Shown: positions 51,787 to 61,464, numbered from the stretch's first letter. The stretch: 64,000 nucleotides of DNA from Jeotgalibaca sp052266715 (GCA_052266715.1 JBQPRB010000001.1), one strand, 5' to 3'. Program-made: numbers and translations. The notes: generated from the letters alone by a model not told the origin.

Positions 51787-51860
51787 ATACGCTAGCTCCT
51801 TGTTCATGTAATCTCATTATACTCTAATTCATTGCTTTTTTATAGCTTCTAAAAAGTCAG

Positions 51861-52166
51861 CTAATCCTGGTATAAGTTGTCTTTTTTATAGCCTCGTTTT
51901 TTCAGACCCATTGCTTTGATCTTCCTTGGCTTGGCAATATCACCCTGGATATTCCGCTGACGCGCTTCGCGCATCAAGCACAAGTACTTGGCTCTTTCAA
52001 TTTTCCGTAAGGCATTCAAGTCTTCCGGTACATCGTACGCTTCTTCTTCGAGGTGTAAGAGCAGTTGGTATCTCTGGAAAACAGTCTGCAGGCTATTGCT
52101 CAAACGTTCATCCATCAGCTGTTTTTGCTGATTTTTCCTGCTTTTATTCAATAAATGGAACACCAT
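51861..52166 (-). CDS. YaaL-like DUF2508 protein
   Basis: A 101-residue, highly charged helical protein with the pattern LLLHLEEEAYDVPEDLNALRKIERAKYLCLMREARQRNI (key EEAYDV and KIERAKYLCLMREAR). It corresponds to the YaaL position after recR in Bacillus. The C-terminus is basic (KPRKIKAMGLKKRGYKK). A ribosome site is weak. Function unknown. Confidence 0.8.
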   Translation of the reverse strand: MVFHLLNKSRKNQQKQLMDERLSNSLQTVFQRYQLLLHLEEEAYDVPEDLNALRKIERAKYLCLMREARQRNIQGDIAKPRKIKAMGLKKRGYKKDNLYQD

Positions 52167-52194
52167 TTTATTAATGACTCCTCATACTTTCTTC

Positions 52195-52791
52195 CTATAA
52201 TTCCCGGCGACCGTCGATAGCGCGGAATAACGTCATTTCATCCGCATATTCAATGTCGCTACCCACTGCCAGTCCATAGGCAAGACGCGTCACTTTGATT
52301 CCAGCTGGCTTGATGAGTCGTGATAGGTACATCGCTGTTGCTTCACCTTCTGCCGTTGCGTTGGTTGCAATAATCACTTCATTAATTTCCTCGTTTTGAA
52401 GACGTTTAATCAAATCAGGGATATTCAAATCTTCCGGTCCGGTTCCTTCCATCGGAGAAAGAACACCATGCAGAACATGGTACAAACCATGAAATTCCCG
52501 AATTTTTTCCATGGACATGATATCGCGTGGATTTTCCACTACCAAAACGGTTGAACGGTCACGGCCTTCATCCTGACAAATGGAGCAAGGGTCCGATTCG
52601 GTGATGTTGCCACAAACGGAACAGTAATGTAAATCTCTCTTTGTACTGATTAAGGCATTCGCGAATTTAACAATCTCTTCCTCTTCCATATCCATACAGA
52701 AGAAAGCAAGACGAGCAGCCGTTTTTTGGCCGATACCTGGTAATTTCATGAAACTCTCAATCAGCTTGGCTATTGGTTCTGGATAATGCAT
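52195..52791 (-). CDS. recR: Recombination mediator RecR
   Basis: A 198-residue RecFOR pathway protein. Helix-hairpin-helix KLPGIGQKTAARLAFF near residue 17, the zinc finger CSVCGNITESDPCSICQD (56-73), the Toprim motif VLVVENPRDIMSMEK near 82 and the C-terminal Walker-B-like EADGE... region VIIATNATAEGEATA are visible, though not every family residue was checked. It lies 21 bases after ybaB. Confidence 0.96.
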   Translation of the reverse strand: MHYPEPIAKLIESFMKLPGIGQKTAARLAFFCMDMEEEEIVKFANALISTKRDLHYCSVCGNITESDPCSICQDEGRDRSTVLVVENPRDIMSMEKIREFHGLYHVLHGVLSPMEGTGPEDLNIPDLIKRLQNEEINEVIIATNATAEGEATAMYLSRLIKPAGIKVTRLAYGLAVGSDIEYADEMTLFRAIDGRREL

Positions 52792-52812
52792 TTAGTCAGC
52801 ACCTTCCGTCAA

Positions 52813-53127
52813 TTAAAAGTTAGGCATTGCGCTTGCGAATTTACCCAATTTTGCTTTTGTTTCTACTTCGATTTTCTCAAGAGCAGCGTTTGTCGCCATC
52901 AAAATTAAATCTTGCAGCATTTCGATATCATCTGGATCGACAGCTTCCGGTTTGATTGCAACATCAACTACTTTTTTATCTCCGGTCATTGTTACTTGAA
53001 CAAGTTCATTGGCAGCTACCCCTACAAACTGTGTTTGGTTGATTTGTTCTTGTGTTTCCTCGATTTGTTTTTGCATTTTTTGCATTTGTTTCATCATACC
53101 TTGCATATTTCCCATATTTCCGCGCAT
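52813..53127 (-). CDS. YbaB/EbfC nucleoid-associated protein
   Basis: A 104-residue DNA-binding dimer. The Met/Gln-rich N-terminal helix MGNMQGMMKQMQKMQKQIEE is followed by the beta strands VQVTMTGDKKVVDVAIKPEAV and the C-terminal helix LQDLILMATNAALEKIE. Gene order dnaX-ybaB-recR is nearly universal. AAAGGAGCG precedes the ATG. Confidence 0.96.
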   Translation of the reverse strand: MRGNMGNMQGMMKQMQKMQKQIEETQEQINQTQFVGVAANELVQVTMTGDKKVVDVAIKPEAVDPDDIEMLQDLILMATNAALEKIEVETKAKLGKFASAMPNF

Positions 53128-53146
53128 TATAATTCGCTCCTTTTAT

Positions 53147-54970
53147 TTAGTCGTTTATGATTGTCACATTTTCTTCTCCGAAAATGCTGATTGCTTGTTC
53201 GACAACTTCTTTTTGTTTTTCTTCTTCCCGCACATCTTCATCCGGTCCCATTGCAAAATCTTCAAAGGGTTGTGGCGGTACATCGTTGTCCGAAAACTCA
53301 CTGGCCACGGGATGGTCTGTTGGGGCCACTGCATTTGGTTCCGGTTGTTTCGGCTGGATTTTACCTGCCTTTAAATCCTGTACATAGTTACGGCGCAAAG
53401 TTCCCCATTGCTCGACGGTCAAACAAACGACTTCACCTGGTCGGTTTGTCATCCTTTGAATCGCCTCAGCCAATGCTTCCCGGAGTTCCATATCTTCCGT
53501 CGCTTTTTGGCAAAGAATATCGTACTCGAAAGCTAGAATACAGGCACTACCGTTTGCTGCCACGGGTTCTGCTTGGCGTAAAACCGCTCGTTGGGTAACA
53601 GATAGGTAATCAAGGATATCTCCCCAATTAGATTGTAACGTAACAAGCTCTTGTTTTGTTGCTTCGCGCATAATTTGTTGCGCGCGACCGATATCCGGTT
53701 TAAAACCATTTGGATTTTTACGTGGTGGCGCTGGTTTTGCAACTGTATCACTTGCTGATACTTCAATTCTACCATTTTTCAATCCTTCCAAAACAGCTTT
53801 TAGTTCTTTTTTCAAAGAAGCAACTTCCTTTTCCAGACGGACCACTTCTTGGCTGTCTGCTGCTTTGGTTGTGGCTGTAGCTGGTTGTGAAAGGGGCTGT
53901 GATAATTTAACCGCCAGGACTTCCAGGTAGACATCCGGTTGTGTTGAGAAACGCATTTCTTTTTGCGTTTGGCTGAATTCTTCAATAGCCCGGTATAAGA
54001 ACGTAGCTGCCACTGATTCAGCAAACGAACGGAACTTATCCGTCAAACGGTCAGCGTCCTCCATCCCTTTACCGTTTGTCTGTTTATACACCAAAATGTC
54101 CCGGGAAAACAGGATCATTTCTTCCAGGAAGCGGCCTGCTTCTTTACCGTTAGCTAAAATCGCATTCAGGATTTTAAGTGCTTCCTCAGCGTTTTCTTCC
54201 TTGAGGGCGCCCAGGAATGACAACATCATTTCCTCGGTCAGGCTTCCCGATACTTGAATCGCGTTATCCAAAGTGACCAAATCGGAATTATAGGAAATGA
54301 CTTGGTCCAATAGACTCAAGGCGTCCCGCATTCCGCCGTTAGCTGCCCGCGCAATAACATGCAGGGCTTCTTCCTCATAGGCGATTGTTTCTTCTTTCAA
54401 AATAAAAATCATTCGCGCTAAAATATCCTGGTACGTGATGCGTTTGAAATCAAAGCGCTGTGTCCGCGAGATGATGGTCAGTGGAATTTTATGCGGTTCG
54501 GTCGTTGCCAGAATAAAAATAACATTCTCCGGTGGCTCTTCCAATGTTTTCAAAAGGGCATTAAAGGCGCCTGTTGACAACATATGCACCTCGTCTATGA
54601 TATAAATTTTATGTTCAGCTTGCGTGGGAGCATAACGAGCTTTGTCGCGAATGTCACGGATTTCCTCAACCCCGTTGTTACTGGCCGCGTCAATTTCGAT
54701 GACGTCATTCAAGCGACCTTCTGTGATGGCAAGACACATTTCACAGGCATTACATGGTTCACCGTCTTGTTGATTCGGGCAGTTAATGGCTTTAGCGAAA
54801 ATTTTAGCCGCACTCGTTTTCCCTGTCCCTCTTGGACCAGTGAATAAATAAGCGTGGCTAGATTTTTTTTGTTCGAGAGCATTTTTCAAAGTTCGCGTCA
54901 CCGCTTGTTGACCGGCAATATCCTCGAAGCGCTGTGGCCGCCAGACACGATAAAGTGCTTGATAACTCAT
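53147..54970 (-). CDS. dnaX: DNA polymerase III subunits gamma and tau
   Basis: Clamp-loader ATPase of 607 residues. Walker A FTGPRGTGKTSAAK near residue 42, zinc module CPNQQDGEPCNACEMC near 64, Walker B IIDEVHMLS near 124, and SRTQRF sensor region are intact. A Thr/Ala/Gln linker near 360-380 and a charged coiled coil lead into the tau-specific C-terminal part. No classical slippery site was found in the right frame, so tau-only is assumed. It leads the operon; a TATAAT element lies about 40 bases upstream. Confidence 0.96.
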   Translation of the reverse strand: MSYQALYRVWRPQRFEDIAGQQAVTRTLKNALEQKKSSHAYLFTGPRGTGKTSAAKIFAKAINCPNQQDGEPCNACEMCLAITEGRLNDVIEIDAASNNGVEEIRDIRDKARYAPTQAEHKIYIIDEVHMLSTGAFNALLKTLEEPPENVIFILATTEPHKIPLTIISRTQRFDFKRITYQDILARMIFILKEETIAYEEEALHVIARAANGGMRDALSLLDQVISYNSDLVTLDNAIQVSGSLTEEMMLSFLGALKEENAEEALKILNAILANGKEAGRFLEEMILFSRDILVYKQTNGKGMEDADRLTDKFRSFAESVAATFLYRAIEEFSQTQKEMRFSTQPDVYLEVLAVKLSQPLSQPATATTKAADSQEVVRLEKEVASLKKELKAVLEGLKNGRIEVSASDTVAKPAPPRKNPNGFKPDIGRAQQIMREATKQELVTLQSNWGDILDYLSVTQRAVLRQAEPVAANGSACILAFEYDILCQKATEDMELREALAEAIQRMTNRPGEVVCLTVEQWGTLRRNYVQDLKAGKIQPKQPEPNAVAPTDHPVASEFSDNDVPPQPFEDFAMGPDEDVREEEKQKEVVEQAISIFGEENVTIIND

Positions 54971-55162
54971 TATTTCCCTTCTTTCTGTGCGTATTTCATC
55001 TATTCATTATACGGTAAAAAAGCCAAAATAGAAAGCGGAGCTGACGTTTCCTTTTGACTTGAAAAGGCGCCAAATTAACCTTTTTAAATGGTATCGGGAT
55101 ATTTTTGTTTTTAGATGAAATCCAGAGTATACTGGACACAAGAGAGGAAAGGAGGGATAGAC

Positions 55163-55477
55163 GTGAAAATCCGAATTGAAACATGTACAACCTCCATAGC
55201 TACAAGTTTGAATACCGTCAGGAAACTCCGTGAAGACGGCATTCCCAAAGAACATATTTATATTGTGACGAATATCGCCAGTAAAGATACGATTCTTAAT
55301 AATTATGACCTCCGCAATGAAGATGGTTCCATTTTTTCTTCCCATTCCCTGATTGAAAATGTCAAAGATATTTTAACCGTCCCCGAATTTAAAAAGACGG
55401 GGCATCCCCTGGATACTCTCCAGAAGTACCAAGAACGAATTGAATTCGGCAGTATTATTGTTGCCGTTGTTGAATAA
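55163..55477 (+). CDS. Small YflT/GSP17M-like protein
   Basis: A 104-residue protein from the GTG at 55163, which has AAAGGAGGG 6 bases upstream. The layout VKIRIETCTT...LNTVRKLREDGIPKEHIYIVTN and a closing RIEFGSIIVAVVE matches the stress protein 17M-like domain without the long tail of the 39668 gene. It is divergent from dnaX and has its own terminator. Confidence 0.7.
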   Translation: MKIRIETCTTSIATSLNTVRKLREDGIPKEHIYIVTNIASKDTILNNYDLRNEDGSIFSSHSLIENVKDILTVPEFKKTGHPLDTLQKYQERIEFGSIIVAVVE

Positions 55478-55482
55478 CGAGA

Positions 55483-55527
55483 TAAAACGCTCACCCAGAG
55501 ACTTTTCTTCCGGGTGAGCGTTTTTTG
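55483..55527 (+). terminator. Rho-independent terminator
   Basis: AAAACGCTCACCC and GGGTGAGCGTTTT pair around a loop and run into a T-tract. Confidence 0.92.
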
Positions 55528-55550
55528 TAAAAGTGATTAAAAAATAAAAA

Positions 55551-55678
55551 GCCCTCATCCGAAGATAAGAACATCTGGTTTGCTATTAACTTACAGCACA
55601 TGGCGACTCTTACTTATAGCTGCTTCCTTCCGGATCTGACTCATTCATAAGACCGCCATTGCAGTAAGGCCTTTCGGC
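55551..55678 (-). ncRNA. ffs: Signal recognition particle RNA (small bacterial type)
   Basis: The minus strand has the SRP helix 8 core CCGGAAGGAAGCAGC, with flanking arms that pair: CTTACTGCAATGGCG with CGCCATGTGCTGTAAG. It acts with Ffh in membrane protein targeting. A TATACT -10 (55691-55686) and TTGAAA -35 with an 18-base spacer give a start near 55678. The 3' end is a hairpin GTTCTTATC-TTCG-GATGAGGGC followed by T residues, included here. The tadA-SRP RNA-dnaX order is standard in Firmicutes. Confidence 0.93.
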
Positions 55679-55721
55679 AAAGTTTAGTATAACACACGTC
55701 GCCCTTATTTTTCAAGGGCAA

Positions 55722-56222
55722 TCAGTTCATTCGACGTAAATGTTTCCGACTTTCTTCTTTTCTTTTTAAGCGTAACGCGCGAAAAAAGGTTTGCAACAAA
55801 CTTTGGCATTCATCATGCAGAATACCTGTTTCCACTTCTGCTTGGTGGTTAAAGCGATCGTCTTGCAATAAATTCATCAATGTACCGGCAGTCCCACCCT
55901 TTAAATCAGCCGCACCATAATAAACTTTTTTGATGCGTGATAAAATGATGGCGCCACTGCACATTGGGCAGGGCTCCAACGTTACAAACAATTCAGCATC
56001 TTCCAGACGCCAATTCGAAAGTTTTTTGTTGGCATCACGAATGGCCGTCATTTCGGCATGTGTAGTGGCATCGTTAGTCGTTTCTCGTTCATTATGGCCG
56101 CGTCCAATGATTTCACCATCCAGTACAATAACCGCGCCAATGGGAACTTCCCCAATAGCGCGCGCTTTTTCTGCCTCCAGGATAGCTTCCCGCATAAACG
56201 CCTCTTTTTCAGCTAATTCCAT
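55722..56222 (-). CDS. tadA: tRNA-specific adenosine deaminase TadA
   Basis: Converts A34 to inosine in tRNA-Arg(ACG), the substrate encoded at 63248 in this window. The 166-residue protein has the zinc sites THAEMTAI (His-Ala-Glu) near residue 54 and LEPCPMCSGA (Cys pair) near 87. The C-terminus is basic. The ATG at 56222 follows AAAGAGGG; an ATG six codons earlier is within reach but has no site. Confidence 0.95.
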   Translation of the reverse strand: MELAEKEAFMREAILEAEKARAIGEVPIGAVIVLDGEIIGRGHNERETTNDATTHAEMTAIRDANKKLSNWRLEDAELFVTLEPCPMCSGAIILSRIKKVYYGAADLKGGTAGTLMNLLQDDRFNHQAEVETGILHDECQSLLQTFFRALRLKRKEESRKHLRRMN

Positions 56223-56338
56223 CTTATCCCTCTTTCTCATCCACCCTAATATAATCTATTTCGGAACATCTTTCCAATTATTTTGTATCAATGTTAAAAT
56301 GAAAGTACTATTGAAATCGATTGCGAGGAAAATCTTTT

Positions 56339-57214
56339 ATGGAAGACTTACTTAAAGAACTTTTCCCTGAGGCGAAGGTCAACCAATCTTCCTGGATGGG
56401 AAATGATTATTTCACTGTCCCCTTGGAGGGCAAATTCATGCATTTCGCATCCGGTACCATAACAGACCGGGAAAAACGTCTGATCATCCAGATGTTGGAA
56501 CCAGATACAGTTTTTAATACCGGCCTCAAGAACGTTTGGGCACATTATTTGTTGGAAAATCCCAACCCTATCCCAAGTGGTTATGAGCGCATCCAGGTCC
56601 TGCAAGTCACTTTAAAACAAACTTCTCCAGAGCCGATTGACCGAAAATTATGGCTGGATGCTTTTAAAAACACCCTCTCTTCTATAGTCGATGGTTTTTT
56701 TGTTTCAGAACAATATGCCATCTTCATTATTCATAATCCTGATCACTTTGAGCTGACAAATGAAATTGAAGGCGTCTTGAATGTGTTGGATGATGATTTT
56801 GGCATCAAGTCCAATGCATATCTGGGTCAAAACTGGACAGTCAATTCGTTTTTACCTGCACTTTTTTTAGAAGAACAAAGTATATTCCTGGACACACGTT
56901 CTCGAAGCCAGGCGGATCAAATCGTCACCCTAACGACGACAGCTTTGCCCCACTATACCTTTGAAGCAGCTTCCAAAAGCCCAATTCTAGCCACAATAAA
57001 GGAAGGTATTCAAAATATAGACGGCGGGGCTGACTTAGTGTATGCCATGTGGCAAAATCAGGGAAATATTTCCAAAGCAGCTACCGACCTTTACGTCCAT
57101 CGTAATACGTTACAATATCGCATTGACCGTTTTGTGGACACAATCGGTTTGAATTTGAAAAAAATGGATGATTTACTGCTGAGTTATATGGCATTACATG
57201 CCCGGTTTAAATAA
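56339..57214 (+). CDS. PucR/CdaR-type helix-turn-helix regulator
   Basis: A 291-residue protein. The C-terminal 60 residues form the PucR HTH_30 domain: MWQNQGNISKAATDLYVHRNTLQYRIDRF (key NISKAATDLYVHRNTLQYRI) and GLNLKKMDDLLLSYMA. The N-terminal 220 residues show no recognised sensor. GAGG lies 11 bases upstream of the ATG at 56339; a TTG at 56321 is an unlikely alternative. Target genes unknown; the nearest are a divergent tadA and a convergent membrane protein. Confidence 0.82.
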   Translation: MEDLLKELFPEAKVNQSSWMGNDYFTVPLEGKFMHFASGTITDREKRLIIQMLEPDTVFNTGLKNVWAHYLLENPNPIPSGYERIQVLQVTLKQTSPEPIDRKLWLDAFKNTLSSIVDGFFVSEQYAIFIIHNPDHFELTNEIEGVLNVLDDDFGIKSNAYLGQNWTVNSFLPALFLEEQSIFLDTRSRSQADQIVTLTTTALPHYTFEAASKSPILATIKEGIQNIDGGADLVYAMWQNQGNISKAATDLYVHRNTLQYRIDRFVDTIGLNLKKMDDLLLSYMALHARFK

Positions 57215-57217
57215 CAA

Positions 57218-57253
57218 AGGAGACGACAGGTTGCCCTATCGTCTCCTTCTCAT
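57218..57253. terminator. Terminator between convergent genes
   Basis: AAGGAGACGA and TCGTCTCCTT pair around CAGGTTGCCCTA; T-rich flank on the plus strand. Confidence 0.75.
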
Positions 57254-57257
57254 TCAT

Positions 57258-57584
57258 TTATTTGAACTTTTTGCTTACATGATCTTTATAATCAACCGCT
57301 TTGTCTCTCAAATCGTCGAACGTATCAAAAATTGTATCTTTCCAGCTGCCGGTGCGATCGAAAACGCTCAATAATGTTTCGATTTCATTATCACTTAGCG
57401 TTTCGACGACGTTCATGACACGATGGTTGCCTTTGAATTTACTTTTCAATCGTTGGCGGTTTAAATAAGCCCCAACGCGGTCCACAGTTTCTTCTTCATT
57501 CATAAGAATTGTTGCGACAGCAGTTATAGCAGCCGTGGCAGCTAAACCAATGAGAAATGCTTTTTTTGAATTTGAATTTTTCAT
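57258..57584 (-). CDS. Small single-pass membrane protein (YtxH-like size)
   Basis: A 108-residue protein with a basic N-terminus and one membrane helix (about 9-27, AFLIGLAATAAITAVATILM), then a charged helical domain ending DHVSKKFK. The ATG at 57584 follows AAAAGGAGCG by 7 bases; a longer frame to 57680 is not supported. Not recognised beyond general resemblance to YtxH-type stress proteins. Confidence 0.7.
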   Translation of the reverse strand: MKNSNSKKAFLIGLAATAAITAVATILMNEEETVDRVGAYLNRQRLKSKFKGNHRVMNVVETLSDNEIETLLSVFDRTGSWKDTIFDTFDDLRDKAVDYKDHVSKKFK

Positions 57585-57703
57585 TATTGATCGCTCCTTT
57601 TCATTTGTCTTTATTTTAGCATACAAGAAAACGTATTCCGAATGATTTGGTCTGCCACCTATGGCATAATAAGCGTACATTCTATCGAAAAGGGAGTCTC
57701 CAC

Positions 57704-58870
57704 ATGTTTACTAAATGGCTGGAATCTTATGCCGAACATCATACCATCGAGAAAAAGCGTCTGCGCATTGGCTTATTGGCCGGTGTTATCGGACTGATTT
57801 CAAATTTATTACTTTTTATTGTTAAATTAGCTGCGGGTTGGTTATCGGGCAGTGTATCCATTATGACCGATGCCATCAATAGCCTTTCCGACACTGCTTC
57901 TTCCATCCTGACGTTATTGGGCTTCAAGGCTGCTTCTAAGCCACCAGACAAAGAACATCCTTATGGGCATGAACGCTTTGAATACATCAGTGGACTATTG
58001 GTTTCAACCATCATTATTTTTGTGGGGTTTCAATTTTTAACTACTTCCGTCGAGCGTATTTTTAATTCCACCGCCTTAGCAAGCGGGCCACTTATTTTTG
58101 TGTTATTGACGGTTTCCATCTTCGCAAAAATAATTCAGGGCCTCTTTTATAAATCAGCTGCCACTACCATCCATTCGAATACTCTTAGAGGAGCAGCTCA
58201 AGATAGTTTGAACGATGTTTATACGACCATCATTGTATTACTTGCTTCATTGATTGAGTTTTTCACTGGGTTAACCGTGGATGGATATGCAGGGGCGATA
58301 CTTGCCATTTTTATCATTTACAGTGGCATCAACATGATTCGTGATTCCATGGATGATTTGCTCGGCTCACGACCAAACGAGAAAGAGCTGTCCGAAATCC
58401 AGGCGCATTTCGACCAATTCGACGCCATCCTGGGCTATCATGACTTGCTCGTTCACAATTATGGCCCCAATAAGACGTATGCCTCCATCCATATAGAAGT
58501 CGATGATAGTTGGACCTTAACCGAGGCGCATGAGGTCAGCGACTATATCGAAAAACATTTCAAAGATGAACTTGGTATCGATTTAATTTGTCACCTGGAT
58601 CCAATAGCCGTCCAAAACGAGGAACATACGCGAATTTACCGTGAAGTCAAAGCCATCCTCAAATCTTACCAATTAAATTTGAAATTTCATGATTTCAGGG
58701 TTGAAGAAGGACCTGAAAACGTCAAAATATCTTTTGATATCGACGTTCCCGAAGACATTACCACCTCAAATGAACAATTAGTCAAAGTTATTAAACAGGA
58801 CATTTCAGAAAATGTCGGCGAAGCGGAAATCGAAATTACGGTCGACCGCTTGAGCTTATTGAAACACTAA
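57704..58870 (+). CDS. Cation diffusion facilitator (CDF) metal transporter
   Basis: A 388-residue metal/proton antiporter. Metal site A is shown by MTDAINSLSD in helix 2 and GAAQDSLNDVYTT in helix 5 (DxxxD type), with HPYGHERFEY after helix 2. Six membrane helices cover about 18-205; the rest is a cytosolic ferredoxin-like domain with VHNYGPNKTYASIHIEVD. Asp-rich sites of this type suggest Mn, Zn or Fe; the metal is not determined. AAAGGGAG precedes the ATG at 57704. Confidence 0.92.
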   Translation: MFTKWLESYAEHHTIEKKRLRIGLLAGVIGLISNLLLFIVKLAAGWLSGSVSIMTDAINSLSDTASSILTLLGFKAASKPPDKEHPYGHERFEYISGLLVSTIIIFVGFQFLTTSVERIFNSTALASGPLIFVLLTVSIFAKIIQGLFYKSAATTIHSNTLRGAAQDSLNDVYTTIIVLLASLIEFFTGLTVDGYAGAILAIFIIYSGINMIRDSMDDLLGSRPNEKELSEIQAHFDQFDAILGYHDLLVHNYGPNKTYASIHIEVDDSWTLTEAHEVSDYIEKHFKDELGIDLICHLDPIAVQNEEHTRIYREVKAILKSYQLNLKFHDFRVEEGPENVKISFDIDVPEDITTSNEQLVKVIKQDISENVGEAEIEITVDRLSLLKH

Positions 58871-58873
58871 TCA

Positions 58874-58915
58874 AAAAAACGAGGGCGAGACTTGTGTCTC
58901 TTCCTCGTTTTTCGT
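58874..58915. terminator. Bidirectional terminator
   Basis: AAAAACGAGG and CCTCGTTTTT pair around GCGAGACTTGTGTCTCTT; it separates the convergent CDF and clpC genes. Confidence 0.88.
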
Positions 58916-58918
58916 ATG

Positions 58919-61426
58919 TTAAGAATTACTTCCTACTAAATCTTTACCTGTTTCGTCTGTTGAATCTTTTTTATCTTCACGGACTGAAATACGGATTTCT
59001 CCGTTGCGCGCACCAATAGTCACGGAATCACCAAACTTAACATTTCCGGTTAGCATTTCTTCGCTTAGTTTGTCCTCGATTTCTTTCTGGATAGCACGAC
59101 GAATTGGACGCGCCCCATATTCAGGGTCGAAGCCAGCCTTAGCGATAACATCAATCGCAGAAGGGGTAACTTTAACGTGAACATCCAAGTCTTTCAGACG
59201 TTTCACAATCGTATTCGCCATCAACTTAACGATTTCATGCAATTCTTTCTTGTCCAGCGAATGGAATACAATCGATTCATCAATTCGGTTCAAGAATTCC
59301 GGACGGAAAGTACTTTTCAGTTCTTCCCGAATGCGTTTCTCCATCGCCTTATAGTCATGTTTCATATCCTTGACATTGAAGCCAACGGATTTTTCATCAC
59401 GAATGGCAGTTGCTCCCAAGTTGGATGTCATAATTAAGATGGTGTTACGGAAATCAACTTTGCGACCTTTCGAATCAGTCAAATGACCATCATCCAAAAC
59501 TTGCAGCAGAATATTAAAGACATCCGGATGCGCTTTTTCAACCTCATCAAACAAAATAACAGAATAAGGTTTTTGTCTAATTTTTTCAGTCAATTGGCCA
59601 CCTTCATCGTAACCCACATAACCTGGAGGTGAACCGACTAAACGACTGGTTGCAAATTTCTCCATGTATTCTGACATATCAATTCGAACCAAGGCATCCT
59701 CTGAACCAAACATTGCTTCTGCCAATGTTTTGGCCAATTCGGTTTTTCCGACACCCGTTGGTCCAAGGAAAAGGAAGCTTCCGATTGGACGATTTGGATC
59801 TTTCAATCCTGAGCGGGCACGGCGAATCGCACGTGATACAGCACCTACTGCCTCTTCTTGGCCGATAACGCGCTCATGAAGAACATTTTCAAGTTTCATT
59901 AAGCGGTCGCTTTCTTTTTGTTCCATCTGGTAAACGGGGATTCCGGTCCACAACGCAACAACTTCGGCAACATCGCGTTCATCTACACTCAAGGTGTATT
60001 CATCACTCTGGGAAGCCGCTTCTGATTCTTCTCTGATGCGATCCAGACGTTGTTTGCGTGTCATCTCTTTTTTACGAATACGCGCTGCTTTAGCAAAATC
60101 CTGGTTCAGGATGGCATCTTCTTTTTCTTTGCCGAGGCGCTCAATTTCATCTTCCAATTTACCCACAGGTGTATCACCATGCGTCACGTCTAAACGGACT
60201 TTCGCCGCCGATTCATCGATTAAATCAATAGCTTTATCTGGTAAACGACGAGAGGTAATGTAACGGGTTGAGAGCTTCACAGCTGCTTCAATCGCTTCGT
60301 CCGTGATTTCTACCCGGTGGTGATCTTCATAACGGGAGCGTAGTCCCATCAAAATATCCACCGTTTCATCAGCGGTCGGCTCGTCAATATGAATAGGGGC
60401 AAAACGACGTTCCAAGGCTGCGTCTTTTTCAATATATTTTTGATATTCGTCCAGTGTGGTTGCCCCGATTGTTTGAAGCTCACCACGTGCCAATGCAGGT
60501 TTCAGGATATTAGAAGCATCGATTGCTCCTTCTGCTCCCCCCGCACCGATTAACGTATGTAATTCATCGATAAAGAGGATAACATTGCCATCCCGATAAA
60601 CTTCGTCGATGATTTTTTTCATCCGTTCTTCAAATTCACCACGGTATTTGGTTCCAGCTACCAGAGATCCCATATCCAGCATCATCAGACGTTTGTGTGC
60701 CAACTGCTCCGGCACTTCGCCATTGACGATTTTCTGGGCTAAGCCTTCAACGATTGCCGTTTTACCAACACCTGGCTCCCCGACAAGAACAGGGTTGTTT
60801 TTTGTACGGCGAGATATAACTTGAAGAATGCGACGTACTTCCCGTTCCCGACCTACAATCGGGTCTAATTTCTGATTACGAGCCAATTCTGTCATGTCCC
60901 GTGCCAGTGAATCTAGTGTTGGTGTTCCCTCCGAAGTTTTAGCAGCTTTTTTGCCGCCTCTAATCGTATTTTTTGCCGGTTGTTTTAAACCGATTTTTTC
61001 ATATAGCGTTTTACGTAATAGGTTGAAATCAACACCAAGATTTTTCAAAATCTTTACTGCTAAAACTTCTTCTTTTAACAGACCAATCAATAGATGTTCT
61101 GTACCAACAAGAAGCGTTCCTAACTTTTGGGACTCTGTAGTGGCGTACATCACGACAGTTTTAGCCCGAGGCGAAAATGGCATTGGAGCAAAATGGTCGG
61201 ATAACGGTCTTGCCGTTCCATAGCCCGTTAGATGCTCAATTTCATCACGAACGTGTTCCTCATCCACATCGAAGTCGCGAAGAATTTTCCCGGCAATTCC
61301 CTCAGGTTCGCGTAGAAGCCCTAAAAGAATATGTTCTGTTCCAATTGATTGATGTTTAAAGTAATGGGCCTCTTCCGTTGCTAGAATGAGCGCTTTGCTC
61401 GCTTTTTCTGTAAATAGTTCGTCCAT
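58919..61426 (-). CDS. clpC: ATP-dependent Clp protease ATPase ClpC
   Basis: A 835-residue Hsp100 unfoldase that feeds ClpP. Order: double Clp-N repeat (about 1-145), AAA1 with Walker A GEPGVGKTAIVEG near 212, the middle domain with a UVR-type coiled coil EKEDAILNQDFAKAARIRKKE near 435, AAA2 with GPTGVGKTELAKTLAE near 555, and the D2-small domain with PGYVGYDEGGQLTE pore loop near 615. The VGF-type ClpP loop appears as SVGFNVKD near 690. It lies 38 bases after ctsR; mcsA and mcsB are absent between them, as usual in Lactobacillales. Confidence 0.97.
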   Translation of the reverse strand: MDELFTEKASKALILATEEAHYFKHQSIGTEHILLGLLREPEGIAGKILRDFDVDEEHVRDEIEHLTGYGTARPLSDHFAPMPFSPRAKTVVMYATTESQKLGTLLVGTEHLLIGLLKEEVLAVKILKNLGVDFNLLRKTLYEKIGLKQPAKNTIRGGKKAAKTSEGTPTLDSLARDMTELARNQKLDPIVGREREVRRILQVISRRTKNNPVLVGEPGVGKTAIVEGLAQKIVNGEVPEQLAHKRLMMLDMGSLVAGTKYRGEFEERMKKIIDEVYRDGNVILFIDELHTLIGAGGAEGAIDASNILKPALARGELQTIGATTLDEYQKYIEKDAALERRFAPIHIDEPTADETVDILMGLRSRYEDHHRVEITDEAIEAAVKLSTRYITSRRLPDKAIDLIDESAAKVRLDVTHGDTPVGKLEDEIERLGKEKEDAILNQDFAKAARIRKKEMTRKQRLDRIREESEAASQSDEYTLSVDERDVAEVVALWTGIPVYQMEQKESDRLMKLENVLHERVIGQEEAVGAVSRAIRRARSGLKDPNRPIGSFLFLGPTGVGKTELAKTLAEAMFGSEDALVRIDMSEYMEKFATSRLVGSPPGYVGYDEGGQLTEKIRQKPYSVILFDEVEKAHPDVFNILLQVLDDGHLTDSKGRKVDFRNTILIMTSNLGATAIRDEKSVGFNVKDMKHDYKAMEKRIREELKSTFRPEFLNRIDESIVFHSLDKKELHEIVKLMANTIVKRLKDLDVHVKVTPSAIDVIAKAGFDPEYGARPIRRAIQKEIEDKLSEEMLTGNVKFGDSVTIGARNGEIRISVREDKKDSTDETGKDLVGSNS

Positions 61427-61464
61427 CCTTAACGCCTCCTTTACTAGGGTTATGACTGATTATA

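Noticed and set aside
53147..54970. Programmed frameshift in dnaX producing gamma
   Set aside because: An A6G run in the linker is in the wrong frame for a standard -1 slip and is too short for strong transcriptional slippage.
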